From NCBI GenBank assembly GCA_964581795.1, contig CAZOPW010000002.1:10358-74357 (forward strand): 64,000 bases of DNA. Reading direction: 5' to 3'. Position 1 is the first letter of the stretch. Every line of letters begins with the position of its first letter. The notes under the pieces were generated by a model, which was given only the letters and a program-made list of their open reading frames with translations, searched no databases and had not been told where the DNA came from. The position numbers were made by a program, and so were the translations under genes. Positions 28,527 through 38,800 of this stretch are shown piece after piece. This stretch comes from EX4572-165 sp964581795 (GTDB taxonomy: Archaea; Thermoplasmatota; E2; DHVEG-1).

Positions 28527-29639
28527 ATGAAACGATATCATTGGCTCCGTCAAAGTCAATATTTACCACCTCTTTCTAAGGCATGTGAAATGTGTGCAAA
28601 AGGTTCGAAAATGGTGGTATTGGTAACAGGATTATGTCCAGCTCATTGTTTTTACTGTCCATTAAGTAAGAAAAAACAACATAAGGATGTGATTTTTGCA
28701 GATGAATGGCAACTGAAAAATGAAGATGATGTACAAATATTGATTGATGAAGCTTATGCAATTAATGCGACAGGAGCAGGAATAACTGGTGGAGACCCAT
28801 TATTAGTTCCTCAACGTACTATTAAATTTATAAAAATTTTAAAACAAACTTTTGGTAAAAAATTTCATATTCATCTTTATACATCAGGACTAAAAAATAC
28901 TGATTTTATCCCAGACATGGTTGATGCAGGTTTAGATGAAATAAGATTTCATCCAGAACCAAAATATTGGAGACAAATGCAAAAAAGCCCATTTCAAAAA
29001 AGTATTTCCACTATACAGCAGCTTCCAGTTAAAACAGCTATTGAAATTCCAGTTATCCCTGGAAAATCAAAAGAAATCATTGATCTTATTGACTGGGCAA
29101 ATGATCAAAACATTGATTATATCAACCTAAATGAACTTGAGTTTTCCGAACAAAATGAAAATGAATTATATGAAAAAGACTTCACTATGAAAAATGAAGT
29201 ATCCGCTGCGGCGATGGGAAGCCAAGATACCGCTTTCAAAGTTATCCATTATTTCGAATTACATCCTGTTCGCATCGGGATACATTATTGTTCCTCAGCT
29301 TTTAAAGATGCTGTTCAATTAAAAAACAGATTGAAAAGAAGAGCAAATAATATTGCAACACGCTTTGATATAATTACAGAAGAAGGAACTTTACTCAAAG
29401 GAATTATCGAACCTACCTCTAAAAAAAGTATTTCAGCTTTAAAGTCAATTCTAGAAAAAAAATTGAATTTACACAAAAATGAATATTTGATTAATCAGAA
29501 AAAACAGCGAATAGAACTTCATCCTCATCTTTTAGATCAGCATACATCAACTTTGAATTCGTTACAAATAAAATGTTTTATTATTGAGGTATATCCAACT
29601 GCTGATCATCTAGAAGTGGAACGAATGCCTTTGAACTAA
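28527..29639 (+). CDS. Archaeal radical SAM protein of unknown function
   Basis: The cluster motif CPAHCFYC (CX3CX2C) near residue 36 binds [4Fe-4S]. GITGGDPLL and later barrel strands (IEIPVIPG) fit a radical SAM TIM barrel. An additional Cys pair, CEMC, precedes the motif. The C-terminal third (after about residue 250) is lysine-rich and not recognised. It resembles an uncharacterised archaeal group of radical SAM proteins that begin with a similar WLRQ-type N-terminus. It is 4 bp behind radB, so the two are probably one transcript, although a repair role is only suggested by this. Confidence 0.8.
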   Translation: MKRYHWLRQSQYLPPLSKACEMCAKGSKMVVLVTGLCPAHCFYCPLSKKKQHKDVIFADEWQLKNEDDVQILIDEAYAINATGAGITGGDPLLVPQRTIKFIKILKQTFGKKFHIHLYTSGLKNTDFIPDMVDAGLDEIRFHPEPKYWRQMQKSPFQKSISTIQQLPVKTAIEIPVIPGKSKEIIDLIDWANDQNIDYINLNELEFSEQNENELYEKDFTMKNEVSAAAMGSQDTAFKVIHYFELHPVRIGIHYCSSAFKDAVQLKNRLKRRANNIATRFDIITEEGTLLKGIIEPTSKKSISALKSILEKKLNLHKNEYLINQKKQRIELHPHLLDQHTSTLNSLQIKCFIIEVYPTADHLEVERMPLN

Positions 29640-29679
29640 TTAGTATTTGCTTTTTCACCTTCTGATTTTGCTAAAAAAG

Positions 29680-29776
29680 TTTTTATATAGGTCCTCCATT
29701 GCAGAGTAACTGCGTTTCCAGTTTTATGGAAATGTTATCGATGAAAGCTTCAATGAAATAGGAGGCTAAAAAGACT
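29680..29776 (+). promoter_or_regulatory. Promoter and structured leader of the L7Ae ribosomal operon
   Basis: The TATA box TTTTTATATA (29680-29689) predicts a start near 29711 and so a leader of about 66 nt. It holds a hairpin with arms TTTCCA (29715-29720) and TGGAAA (29727-29732), a C-box-like CGATGA (29739-29744) and a strong SD AGGAGG 11 nt before the L7Ae ATG. This is one of the few long leaders in the window. Confidence 0.5.
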
Positions 29777-30151
29777 ATGGCAATGTTCGTAAAATTTCAG
29801 ACACCTAAAGAGGTACAAGACTTAGCCTATGACCTTGTTGAAAAAGCTAGAGATATTGGTAAAATCAGCAAGGGTGCTAACGAAGTTACCAAACAAGTAG
29901 AACGAGGACAGGCAAAAATGGTAGTGATGGCTGAAGACGTTAGTCCCGAAGAGATTCTTGCTCACATGCCTATTCTCTGTGAAGAAAAAAATATACCATA
30001 CGCGTATGTTCCAAGCAAAGATGAACTTGGAAGCTCAGCGGGTTTGCACGTCCCAACTACTGCAATTGCAGTTCTTGACGCTGGAAAGGACAAATCAACA
30101 CTTGAAACATTAAGCAAAAAAGTAGCTGAGTTACAAAAACAAGAATCATAA
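29777..30151 (+). CDS. rpl7ae: Large ribosomal subunit protein L7Ae
   Basis: A 124-residue kink-turn-binding protein of the ribosome, box C/D and H/ACA RNPs and, in archaea, RNase P. RISKGANEV-type GKISKGANEVTKQVERGQAKMVVMAEDVSP is the RNA-binding family block, and IPYAYVPSKDELGSSAG follows. The start has AGGAGG upstream. S28e and L24e follow in the standard archaeal order. Confidence 0.97.
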   Translation: MAMFVKFQTPKEVQDLAYDLVEKARDIGKISKGANEVTKQVERGQAKMVVMAEDVSPEEILAHMPILCEEKNIPYAYVPSKDELGSSAGLHVPTTAIAVLDAGKDKSTLETLSKKVAELQKQES

Positions 30152-30177
30152 AAATTTATTGTGTTTAGTGATCTATC

Positions 30178-30387
30178 ATGGTTGAAGGAACACCGTGCGA
30201 AATCGTGGAAATAATTCATCGAACTGGAATGGCCGGAGAAGCACAACAAGTCAAACTTCGAGTGCTTGATGGACAAGATAAAGGAAAGATCATCACACGA
30301 AATGTGATGGGTCCAGTTCAACTTGGTGATACATTAATGCTAAGTGAAACACAACGTGAGGCAAAAAGTCTAGGTGGTCCACGTTAA
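30178..30387 (+). CDS. rps28e: Small ribosomal subunit protein S28e
   Basis: A 69-residue OB-fold protein with RTGMAGEAQQVKLRVL, RNVMGPVQLGD and the conserved C-terminus EAKSLGGPR. It follows rpl7ae by 26 bp and precedes rpl24e. Confidence 0.97.
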   Translation: MVEGTPCEIVEIIHRTGMAGEAQQVKLRVLDGQDKGKIITRNVMGPVQLGDTLMLSETQREAKSLGGPR

Positions 30388-30420
30388 TAAATTAATTTAA
30401 TTATTAATGGTGATTTATAT

Positions 30421-30603
30421 ATGGTTGAACGAAGACGTTGTTCATTTTGTGGAAATGAAATCGAACCTGGAACAGGAAAGATTTATGTAAAAAAAGATGG
30501 AACTGTCCTTCATTTCTGCAAAAATAAATGTCAAAAGAACATGGTTAAACTCGGTCGAGTCCCACGAAGAGTTCGATGGAGTAAAGATTACGCCAAACAA
30601 TAA
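30421..30603 (+). CDS. rpl24e: Large ribosomal subunit protein L24e
   Basis: A 60-residue zinc-ribbon protein. CSFCG and FCKNKCQKN supply the four Cys of the zinc site, and the basic C-terminus PRRVRWSKDY is typical. The usual next genes, ndk and infB, are absent; a LarA-like gene comes instead. Confidence 0.97.
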   Translation: MVERRRCSFCGNEIEPGTGKIYVKKDGTVLHFCKNKCQKNMVKLGRVPRRVRWSKDYAKQ

Positions 30604-30630
30604 AATACCCCTATTTTTTTCTTCTTTTCT

Positions 30631-31884
30631 ATGCAGTACACTCTTCCTTATGGAAAGGCCAGTCAAACAATAAACATTCCTGAAGAATATTCTGTTGAAT
30701 ATGTTTCAGGGAAAAGAGAGGATAAGTCTCCTTCTTTTGAAAAACTAGTTAGACAAGCTTTTGATCATCCATTAGACGTTCCAATGCTATCAGATATTGT
30801 TCGATCTGGCGATTCAGTAATTATTGTTGTTGATGATCACACTCGTCCTTGTCCAAGCAAACAACTGATTCCAATTGTGCTAGGTGAAATAAAAAAAGGT
30901 GGGGTTGTTAATAGTGATATCACTATTCTTGTTGGAACAGGAACCCACGGGTCTCCAACTCAAACTCAACTTGTTCAATTACTTGGTAAATCAATTGTTC
31001 AGAAGTTTACTGTTATTTTAAATGATAACCAGAATAGTCCGTATGTAACAGTTGGTTCTTCTTCATTAGGTCATGATATAAAGATTCATAAAACCTATAT
31101 TGATGCAGATGTTAAAATCGTGATTAGTGATATTGAATATCATTATTTTGCTGGGTATGGTGGCACACGGAAAAGTATCCTGCCAGGAATTGCATCAAAA
31201 GATACCATTCAACAGAATCATGCGATGATGTTTGAAAAACATGCAACAACCGGTTGTCGGGAAAAAAATCCAATTTCCGTTGAAATGGATGAGGCATTAG
31301 CGTTTGCTGGTTGTGATTTCATGATTGGAGCAGTTCTTAATCAAACGCATGATATTGTTGGCCTTTGGACAGGTGAAGCTAAAAAAGTCATGGATCAAGG
31401 AGTTGAACTTGTTGATAGGTTATTTACTAAAAAAATTAGGGAAAAACCTGATGTGATTATTACTGCAGCTGATGGAAGTCCACATGATATCAATTTGTAT
31501 CAATCCTTAAAAGCAGTGCATGCCGCTTCAAAAGTAATCAACAAGGGAGGAATCATCATGCTTGCTGCTGAATGTGCTGAAGGAATGGGAAATAATGTTT
31601 ATCAAGAATGGTTAAGTAAATATAAAAACAGTGAAGACATTAAAAAAGCATTACAAAAACAGTTTATCATTGGTGCACACAAAGCATATTATCATCGTGA
31701 AATTATTGAAAAAAATTTGGTTTATCTCTCATCGAAATTTAATAAAAATTATGTTAAAGAAAAGCTTGGATTTAAACCAATTCAATCAATCCAAGATGGA
31801 ATAAATAGTCTAATTCATGCAAAAAATGAAATCGAACAAATCCTTATTGTTCCTCGAGGTTCAACGACTCGAATTGTGTTGTAA
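30631..31884 (+). CDS. LarA-like nickel-pincer racemase/epimerase
   Basis: A two-domain LarA-family protein of 417 residues. DDHTRPCPSKQL matches the DD-TRP block. VGTGTHGSPT has His106, EYHYFAGYGGTRKSILPGIA has His171 and Lys181, and QNHAMM has a later His. These line up with the catalytic and cofactor-holding His108, His174, Lys184 and His200 of Lactobacillus lactate racemase. The Lys carries the nickel-pincer nucleotide in LarA. Many homologues act on other 2-hydroxy acids, so lactate is not certain. No larB, larC or larE is in the window. It starts 27 bp after rpl24e and may be read from the same transcript. Confidence 0.85.
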   Translation: MQYTLPYGKASQTINIPEEYSVEYVSGKREDKSPSFEKLVRQAFDHPLDVPMLSDIVRSGDSVIIVVDDHTRPCPSKQLIPIVLGEIKKGGVVNSDITILVGTGTHGSPTQTQLVQLLGKSIVQKFTVILNDNQNSPYVTVGSSSLGHDIKIHKTYIDADVKIVISDIEYHYFAGYGGTRKSILPGIASKDTIQQNHAMMFEKHATTGCREKNPISVEMDEALAFAGCDFMIGAVLNQTHDIVGLWTGEAKKVMDQGVELVDRLFTKKIREKPDVIITAADGSPHDINLYQSLKAVHAASKVINKGGIIMLAAECAEGMGNNVYQEWLSKYKNSEDIKKALQKQFIIGAHKAYYHREIIEKNLVYLSSKFNKNYVKEKLGFKPIQSIQDGINSLIHAKNEIEQILIVPRGSTTRIVL

Positions 31885-31893
31885 GTTTTTTTT

Positions 31894-31901
31894 AAAATTA
31901 A
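31894..31901 (+). repeat. Target-site duplication, left copy of the MITE
   Basis: AAAATTAA, identical to 32133-32140. Confidence 0.8.
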
Positions 31902-32132
31902 GAGTCTTCTCCATTTTTAGGTTCATGTAATTCCTTTGAGAAATTGTTGTTTGTTTATCGGATCAACTAATGATTTGATTCTTATCAGATTATGATTTAG
32001 ACATCCATCTTGATCTGAATGAAATCAACTTCAATAATCTAATTTTTGAGGACACAATTAAACCAATTATCCATATTTCATTCTATCTGGAGGAAATCAA
32101 CAGATTTCCCAACCTAAAAATGGAGAAGAGCC
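31902..32132 (-). mobile_element. 231-bp MITE with ISL3-type ends
   Basis: The ends are inverted repeats: left GAGTCTTCTCCATTTTTAGG and right, read inward, GGCTCTTCTCCATTTTTAGG. They differ only at two bases near the tip, the same two-base asymmetry as the ends of the ISL3 element at 26430. The GGCTCTT end is on the right, so the element is inverted relative to that IS. A perfect 8-bp duplication surrounds it. It has no open frame or recognisable transposase remnant; near the right end is an inverted repeat GGAAATC-AACA-GATTTCC. It is probably moved by the ISL3 transposase in trans. Confidence 0.85.
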
Positions 32133-32140
32133 AAAATTAA
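32133..32140 (+). repeat. Target-site duplication, right copy of the MITE
   Basis: AAAATTAA, identical to 31894-31901. Confidence 0.8.
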
Positions 32141-32181
32141 GAACTTTACTGATAGGGAAAGTGGTAATATTACCTTGAAAT

Positions 32182-32529
32182 GAAGAGGATGTTGACGATA
32201 AGGATATTGATAGGTTAATAGTGATCTTTAAGTTTGCTCAGGATTTTTTTGAAACACATAAAATTGATAAAAACAAGGTTATGTTACTTTGTTATCATAA
32301 TAACGAATGGTAGCGGTTATCTACTAACATGACAAGTGAAAATAATTCCTTTGTGTACTTTTCAGCAATAACTACTGGTCTTTCTATCTTACTAATTAAT
32401 GGTTAACAGATGGCCGATGAGCTTTCTGAGACTATTTTTGGAGTTCCCTGATTGTTCATTATTTTTGGTATTACTGCTGCAATCATTGTTGCTGTTTTTG
32501 TGTTAGTAAAAATGGAATATATACTTTGA
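32182..32529 (+). pseudogene. Decayed 3' end of a PGF-pre-PGF surface protein gene
   Basis: Reading this stretch gives segments that match the end of the large protein at 32835-39671: DDKDIDRLIVIFKFAQDFF against DDDIESLNLSFKLTQDWF, DKNKVMLLCYHNNEW against NKDKVKLLRYHAGVW, NMTSENNSFVYFSAITTG against TMTSEDDSFAYFEATTNG, and a membrane helix IIFGITAAIIVAVFVLVK. Stop codons interrupt after NEW, after the LLING segment, and before LFII. The upstream part is missing at the MITE. It is a relic of a paralogue. Confidence 0.85.
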
Positions 32530-32649
32530 TAGAAAGGAATAAATTCAATTTCTTCAACTCTCTTTCTTTTCTAAAACATTAATATGAGATTAATATTATA
32601 ATATTTATTAATTTATTTAAAAAAAATACATATAATACGTAGTTATTGG

Positions 32650-32664
32650 AATTTATATAAATAT
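32650..32664 (+). promoter_or_regulatory. TATA region of the beta-helix surface protein gene
   Basis: ATTTATATAAATATT is the best promoter candidate upstream and would give a leader of about 150 nt before the ATG at 32835. Confidence 0.35.
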
Positions 32665-32722
32665 TTCGTTCTTTTTTTCATAAACTTTATAGCAATTTAG
32701 TTTATTGGTGATTACAATATTG

Positions 32723-32782
32723 ATGAGGATTATGAAAATAAAATATTTGAGTGGAGTAATTGCTCTGTTGAGTTCTATTTAG
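32723..32782 (+). CDS. Short upstream ORF resembling a signal-peptide start
   Basis: ATG to TAG encodes 19 residues, MRIMKIKYLSGVIALLSSI: a basic start followed by a hydrophobic stretch. A GGTG lies upstream. It ends 52 bp before the surface protein gene. It could be a leader peptide in the long 5' leader or the broken front of an older secreted-protein gene. Coding status is uncertain. Confidence 0.25.
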   Translation: MRIMKIKYLSGVIALLSSI

Positions 32783-32834
32783 AGGGAGTCCACTTGTATA
32801 AGGATATTTCAAAAATCTGTATGGTGAAATTATA

Positions 32835-35800
32835 ATGTTTGGAAAAAAATTTTTAGGAATAAATAAAGCGAGAAAAACAGTAATATTGATGGGAATGCTT
32901 TTTTTAGGATTACTCATTTTTTTTATGTCGCAAGGAGTGATAGCAGCGGATTTAACTGTTCACCCAACTGCAACAAGTGCAGATCACACAACAATTCAGG
33001 ATGCGATAAATGCATCATCTAATGGAGATACAATCCGTGTCTGGAATGGTACTTATGCCGAAAATATCACTGTAAACAAAAGTATAAGTTTAGATGCTAA
33101 TTCCTCTGTATTTTTAGATTTGAATGGTATAAGTGGTTATGGCGTAAATATAACTGCTAATAATACTGTTGTTCAAAATATTACTGTATCAAACTGTAGT
33201 AATGTCGGTATTTGGGTGTATAACTCTTCTTCTCAACTTGAAAATGTTACGTTGGAAAATGTGACTGTCCATAATGGTGGAGGTGCAGGTATTGCTGTTG
33301 ATAATGCCAGTTTTTGTAACATCACCGGTTGTAATGTTGATAATGTAAGTGTAGGAGTATTTCTTGGTTATGGTAACGTGTTGGGCTTGCCTACACATTG
33401 TAATGATTGTAATGTATCAGATACTATGGTTAGTAACATTGCCAGTATGCCTGGTGGTATTTGTCTTTATAATTCTAGTGATAATACGATTTATAATAAT
33501 ACTGTTTACAATGTTTCATATATGGGTCAACAGGCTGTTGCAATGGGTATTGCTCTCAACGGAGAGAGCACTAGAAACAATATTACGTTGAATGAGATCT
33601 ATATCTCTTCAGTTGGTATAGGCTTGGCTAGTTCAAATAATACCAATGTTTCCTTGAACAACATTCATAATAATTTCTATGGCATTTATTCCTCTAGTTC
33701 TACGGGCCATAATATATCAGATAATTCATTTTATGATGATGGCATTTATTTAACTGGTTCTGAGTTGTCTCATTATATTCACACCATAAATGCGGGTAAT
33801 ACTGTTGGTGGATATCCAATAAGGTATTACAAAAATAACACAGGAAGTATTGTTTTAGATGAGAATAATGATGCTGGTCAAGTTATTTTAGTTAATTGCA
33901 GTAATTTTGAAATCAGAAACATGACATTTAATAAATCAGTTTTTACAACCGTGCATCTAGTAAATTCTGACAATGTTAATATTTCCAACTGTACTCTGAC
34001 TAATTTTAGCAATTTTGGTGTTGGTATTACTGTAGTTAATTCAAACTACTGTAATATTACAAATTGTAGTGATATAAATGGACAATCAAGTGTTGATACA
34101 ACTGGAATAAGTTTTACAAATTCCTCGAATTGTACAATCAGAGATAACATCATTACAAATATGACTTATGATGGTGCTGGACCTGAGGCTTATGGAGTTA
34201 GTCTTCAGACTACTTCAAACGATAATAGTATTATTAACAATACTGTCTCTTTTTGTGGTTCAGGTGGAATTGCTATTGTAACCAATTCATCTAATAATAC
34301 AATCCTTTCAAATACTATATTTAACAGCACAGAAGCAGGTAAAGGTATATTTTTAGTATCTGGCGCCTGCAATAACTCAATTCTTGAAAACACGATTTAT
34401 AATACAAATTACAGTATCCATGTCCAAAAAGATAGAGGGGGCTGGGCAGGTCTCCCTTCTATTAAATCAAATAATAATACAATTGACAATAACACTATTT
34501 ACCATAATATCGATCACGGACTGATATTAGAGTACTCTGATAATAATACAATTTCAAATAATATAATAAATAACACAACAAATGGGTACGGAGTTTATCT
34601 ATACTATTCAAATTACACTAATTTCACTGATAACAGCGTATACAATAATTCAGATGCGGGAATTGATTTAGATGGTTCTTGTAATAATATTCTAAGTTCA
34701 AATTTTGTTTACAATAATGAAAATGATGGAATTCGTTTAAGCAGCTCTTCGAATAACAGTTTATTTGAGAATTATGTTTATGACAACTTGGATAACGGCG
34801 TTCAATTAAATTCAGCAGAAAACAACACTATCTATCATAACAATATTTATGGCAATAATAATCAAAATGGTTTCGATGACTCGCAAGGAAATAATACTTG
34901 GTATAATGATACATATAGTGAGGGAAATTACTGGGGAGACTATCCCGGGACGGATTCTAGTAATGATGGAATTGGCGACACGGAATATACAGTTACTACC
35001 ATGGGGGGAACAGATAATAATGATTCTTATCCGTTGATAAACAAATATGGATCAATAAAGAATCTTAATACTAATGAAGTGTTTTTAACAATACAGAATG
35101 CAATAGATGATACCGACACAGTAGCAAGCCATACAATATCAATTGATACTGGAACGTATCGTGAAAATATTATTTTGGATAAGGAGTTAACCTTGACTAA
35201 TGCATTAGGTGCCACTCCTGTTATTGATGGGATGGAAGGTTATGGAATAAATATTACTACAAATAATACTTTAGTTCAAAATATTTCTGTTACAAACTGT
35301 AGCTCGGGCTTAGGAATTTATGTATTTAATTCCACTCATCCACTTGAGGATATTACATTAGAAAATATAACAATTGATGATGCCAACTTGGGTGTTGGCG
35401 TTGATAATACTACGTATTTTAATATAACGGATAGCACCATATTTAATTGTCCGATGGGTGGTATTCTTCTTGGTTTTAGAGAACAAGTCTTAGGCCTTTC
35501 AGGTTATTGTACAAATTGTAATCTCTCAGATAATACAGTTAGAGATGTTAATTCAGGAATTTTTATTAGAAATTCAAGTGATAATGAAATCTATGATAAC
35601 ACGATTTATGATGCAGGAATTGGTATAGCTGTCTATTACTCAAATAATAGTAACAATGTATCCTCAAATCAAGTCTATAATAACTCTGATAAAGGAATCT
35701 GGTTTTATAACTCAGATCATAACAATATATCTTCAAATAATGTTTACAATAATTCCAACATTGGTATCCTTTTCCAATTATCTTCTAATGGGAACAATGT

Positions 35801-38800
35801 TACTTCAAATGAAGTTCATAACAATACTATTGGTATAAAGATACAAAGTTCTTCAAATTATAACAATATAACTGAAAACACGGTTGAAGATAATACAGAT
35901 TATGGTATCTATTTGAATTCTTTTTCAAGTCATAATAATTTGACAAATAATGAATGTCATAATAATAGCAATTATGATATTTATTTGAATAAAGGATGTA
36001 ACTATAATATTTTGTCAGGTAATAACTGTACAAGTTCAAGTGGAAGTTATGGTATATATCTTCATGATGGTAATGGTGTTGCGGATTCTGAACATAACAC
36101 ATTAATCAACAATATCTGTAATGGTCAGGACAATAGACAGAAGGGTATCTATATACACAGTTCAAATAATACATTAACAAATAACACCTGTAATGACAAT
36201 TTTGATGGTATATATATAGTATCTTCAAGTGATGTTAATGTCACAAATAACACCTGTAACAGCAATGGAAATTATGGGATTCATATTTTATCTTCATCAG
36301 GAAACAACCTAACAAACAACACTTGTAATGATAATAGTTTGGAAGGAATTTATATGACTGGTTCCTCAGATAATATAATAGATAATAATACTATTTGTAG
36401 AAACAAAAACGGTATTTTATTGACAACATCAACAAATAATACCTTTTCAAATAATACTGCAAGTAATAACTCGCTGCATGGTTTAAATATTCAGACATAT
36501 TCGAATAATAACACCTTTTTAAATAATACTTTAGAAAACAATTCATTTGGCATTTATTTGCGCATGACTTTAGGAAATGTTATCCTTGATAATAATTCGG
36601 CGATAAATAATTCGATTGGTATATATATTCACTATTCAGATGAATGTAATATTGGCAACAATATATGCAATAATAACACTAACCAAGGAATTTGTTTATC
36701 TGATTCAATAAATAACACTGTTTTTAATAATACTGCATCTGATAACGGAAACCAAGGAATATGGATAAAATCTGATTCCAATAACAATATTGTAAAAAAT
36801 AATACTGTTGAAAATAATAGTAATTATGGAATTCATGTATCTTCAAGTACTTCTAATACTATTTACAACAATTACCTAAACAATACGCAAAACGCTTATG
36901 ATGATAGCACAAATACTTGGAATACCACTCAGCAAGCAGGGACAAATATTATTGAAGGCTCTTATTTAGCTGGAAATTATTATGGTGACTATTCAGGATT
37001 GGATGCAAATGATGACGGTATTGGAGACACAACTTATTCGATAGCAGGTGGAAATAATATCGATTATCTTCCACTCAGTTATGGTCAAATTTACGTTGAT
37101 GACAATGCTCCCGCAGATTGGTATGATGAATATCATGTGAGAACCATTCAAGAAGGAATAAATAATGCAACCTCAACCAGAACCACGGTCTATATTTGGA
37201 ATGGAACCTACACTGAAAATGTCACGTTAAACAAAAGTATCACGTTAGATGCGAATTCATCATCAATCCTAGATTTACAGGGTTCACACAGTTCGACTAA
37301 TTGTTCAGGGATAAATATTACAGCTAATAACACAGTTGTTCAAGATCTTACGGTGAAAAATTGTAGTTTGGGTATCCACGTTTATAATTCTTCATTTATG
37401 CTTCGTAATGTTACATTGAATAATCTAACTGTATACAATTGTAATAATGTAGGAATATGCATTGATAATACAACGTATTGTAATATTTCAAGTTGTAATG
37501 TAACTGAATCCGGTGTACATGGCATATCTTTTGCTGCTTTGGACCATTATGATAGTTCAAGTAGTCACTGCAGCTATTGTAATGTGTCACAAAGTAGTAT
37601 TAAAGGCAGAGGAACCACTACAAATAATAGAGCTTGTATATATGTTACCAACTCAAGTCATATTGAAATTTATGATAACACTATTTACAATAGTTCTGAC
37701 TGGGGTATAGAATTTGAAAATACAAACAATAGCAACAATATAACTTCAAACACTATTTACAACAATTCCGATAAAGGCATTTACATTGAAAATTCACACC
37801 ACAATAACATATCTGCAAACACTATCTTTAACAATACAAATGACGGCATCAACATTGAAGATTCTTCAAATAACACTGTGTTTAAAAATTCGATTTACAA
37901 TAACTCAAATGGAACAATATTAGACTCATCAGAAAACAACACTATTTATCACAACAATTTTTATAATAATACGATTAATAATGCATCAGATGACTCACAA
38001 GGAAATAATACTTGGTACAATGATATAATTAATGAGGGAAACTACTGGGGGGATTACGATGAAGCAAGTGAAGGAGCATATGATAACAATTCGGATGGTA
38101 TTGTTGATGATCCTGATTATAATGTATCCAAAGTAAATGGAGAATATAACAATGATACTTATCCATTGATGTACAGATATGATAACTATTACATTCTCTC
38201 AATAGATCTTTCTTCCTCAAGAGTTGATGAAGGAGATCCTTTTACTGTAACGGTTAAAACTCAATATGGAAGAACTGTCTCAAATGCTAATGTCACATTT
38301 AATTCAGTTGAGTATAACACAAATCCAAATGGCAAGGTAACAATTACAGCTCCATCTGTTTCTAGCGATTCAGATTATGATATAAACGCATCAAAAATGT
38401 GTTACACCAGTGATTTCACCACAATCAGAGTTGAGAATGTTCCATCGGGCGGTGGATTTCCAGATATCGGTGATTTTACTCCCACACCAGGGGACACAAG
38501 TGAAACTGATGATGCGCCAACAATTTCTGATGTGTCGCATTCACCAATACCAGTTACTAATAACGATACGGTTACAGTTTCAGCATCGGTTACTGATGAT
38601 AACACGGTTAGTTCAGTGATATTGTATTGGGATGATGGATCAGAACAATCTAAATCAATGAGTGGAAGTGATGATTCCTATACGGCAAATATTGGTCCAT
38701 TTGAAGGACTTTCTACTGTTTATTATTGGATTGAAGCAACGGATAACGCTTCTCAAACCACTGAATCAGAGGAAAATTCATTTAAGGTTAAGGATACAAC

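Noticed and set aside
29711..29776. A definite kink-turn in the L7Ae leader
   Set aside because: A C-box-like CGATGA is present, but no matching D-box strand with flanking stems could be placed.
35827..36102. Minus-strand and alternate-frame open frames inside the giant surface gene
   Set aside because: They are by-products of the Asn/Ser-rich repeats and have repetitive Tyr/His composition.
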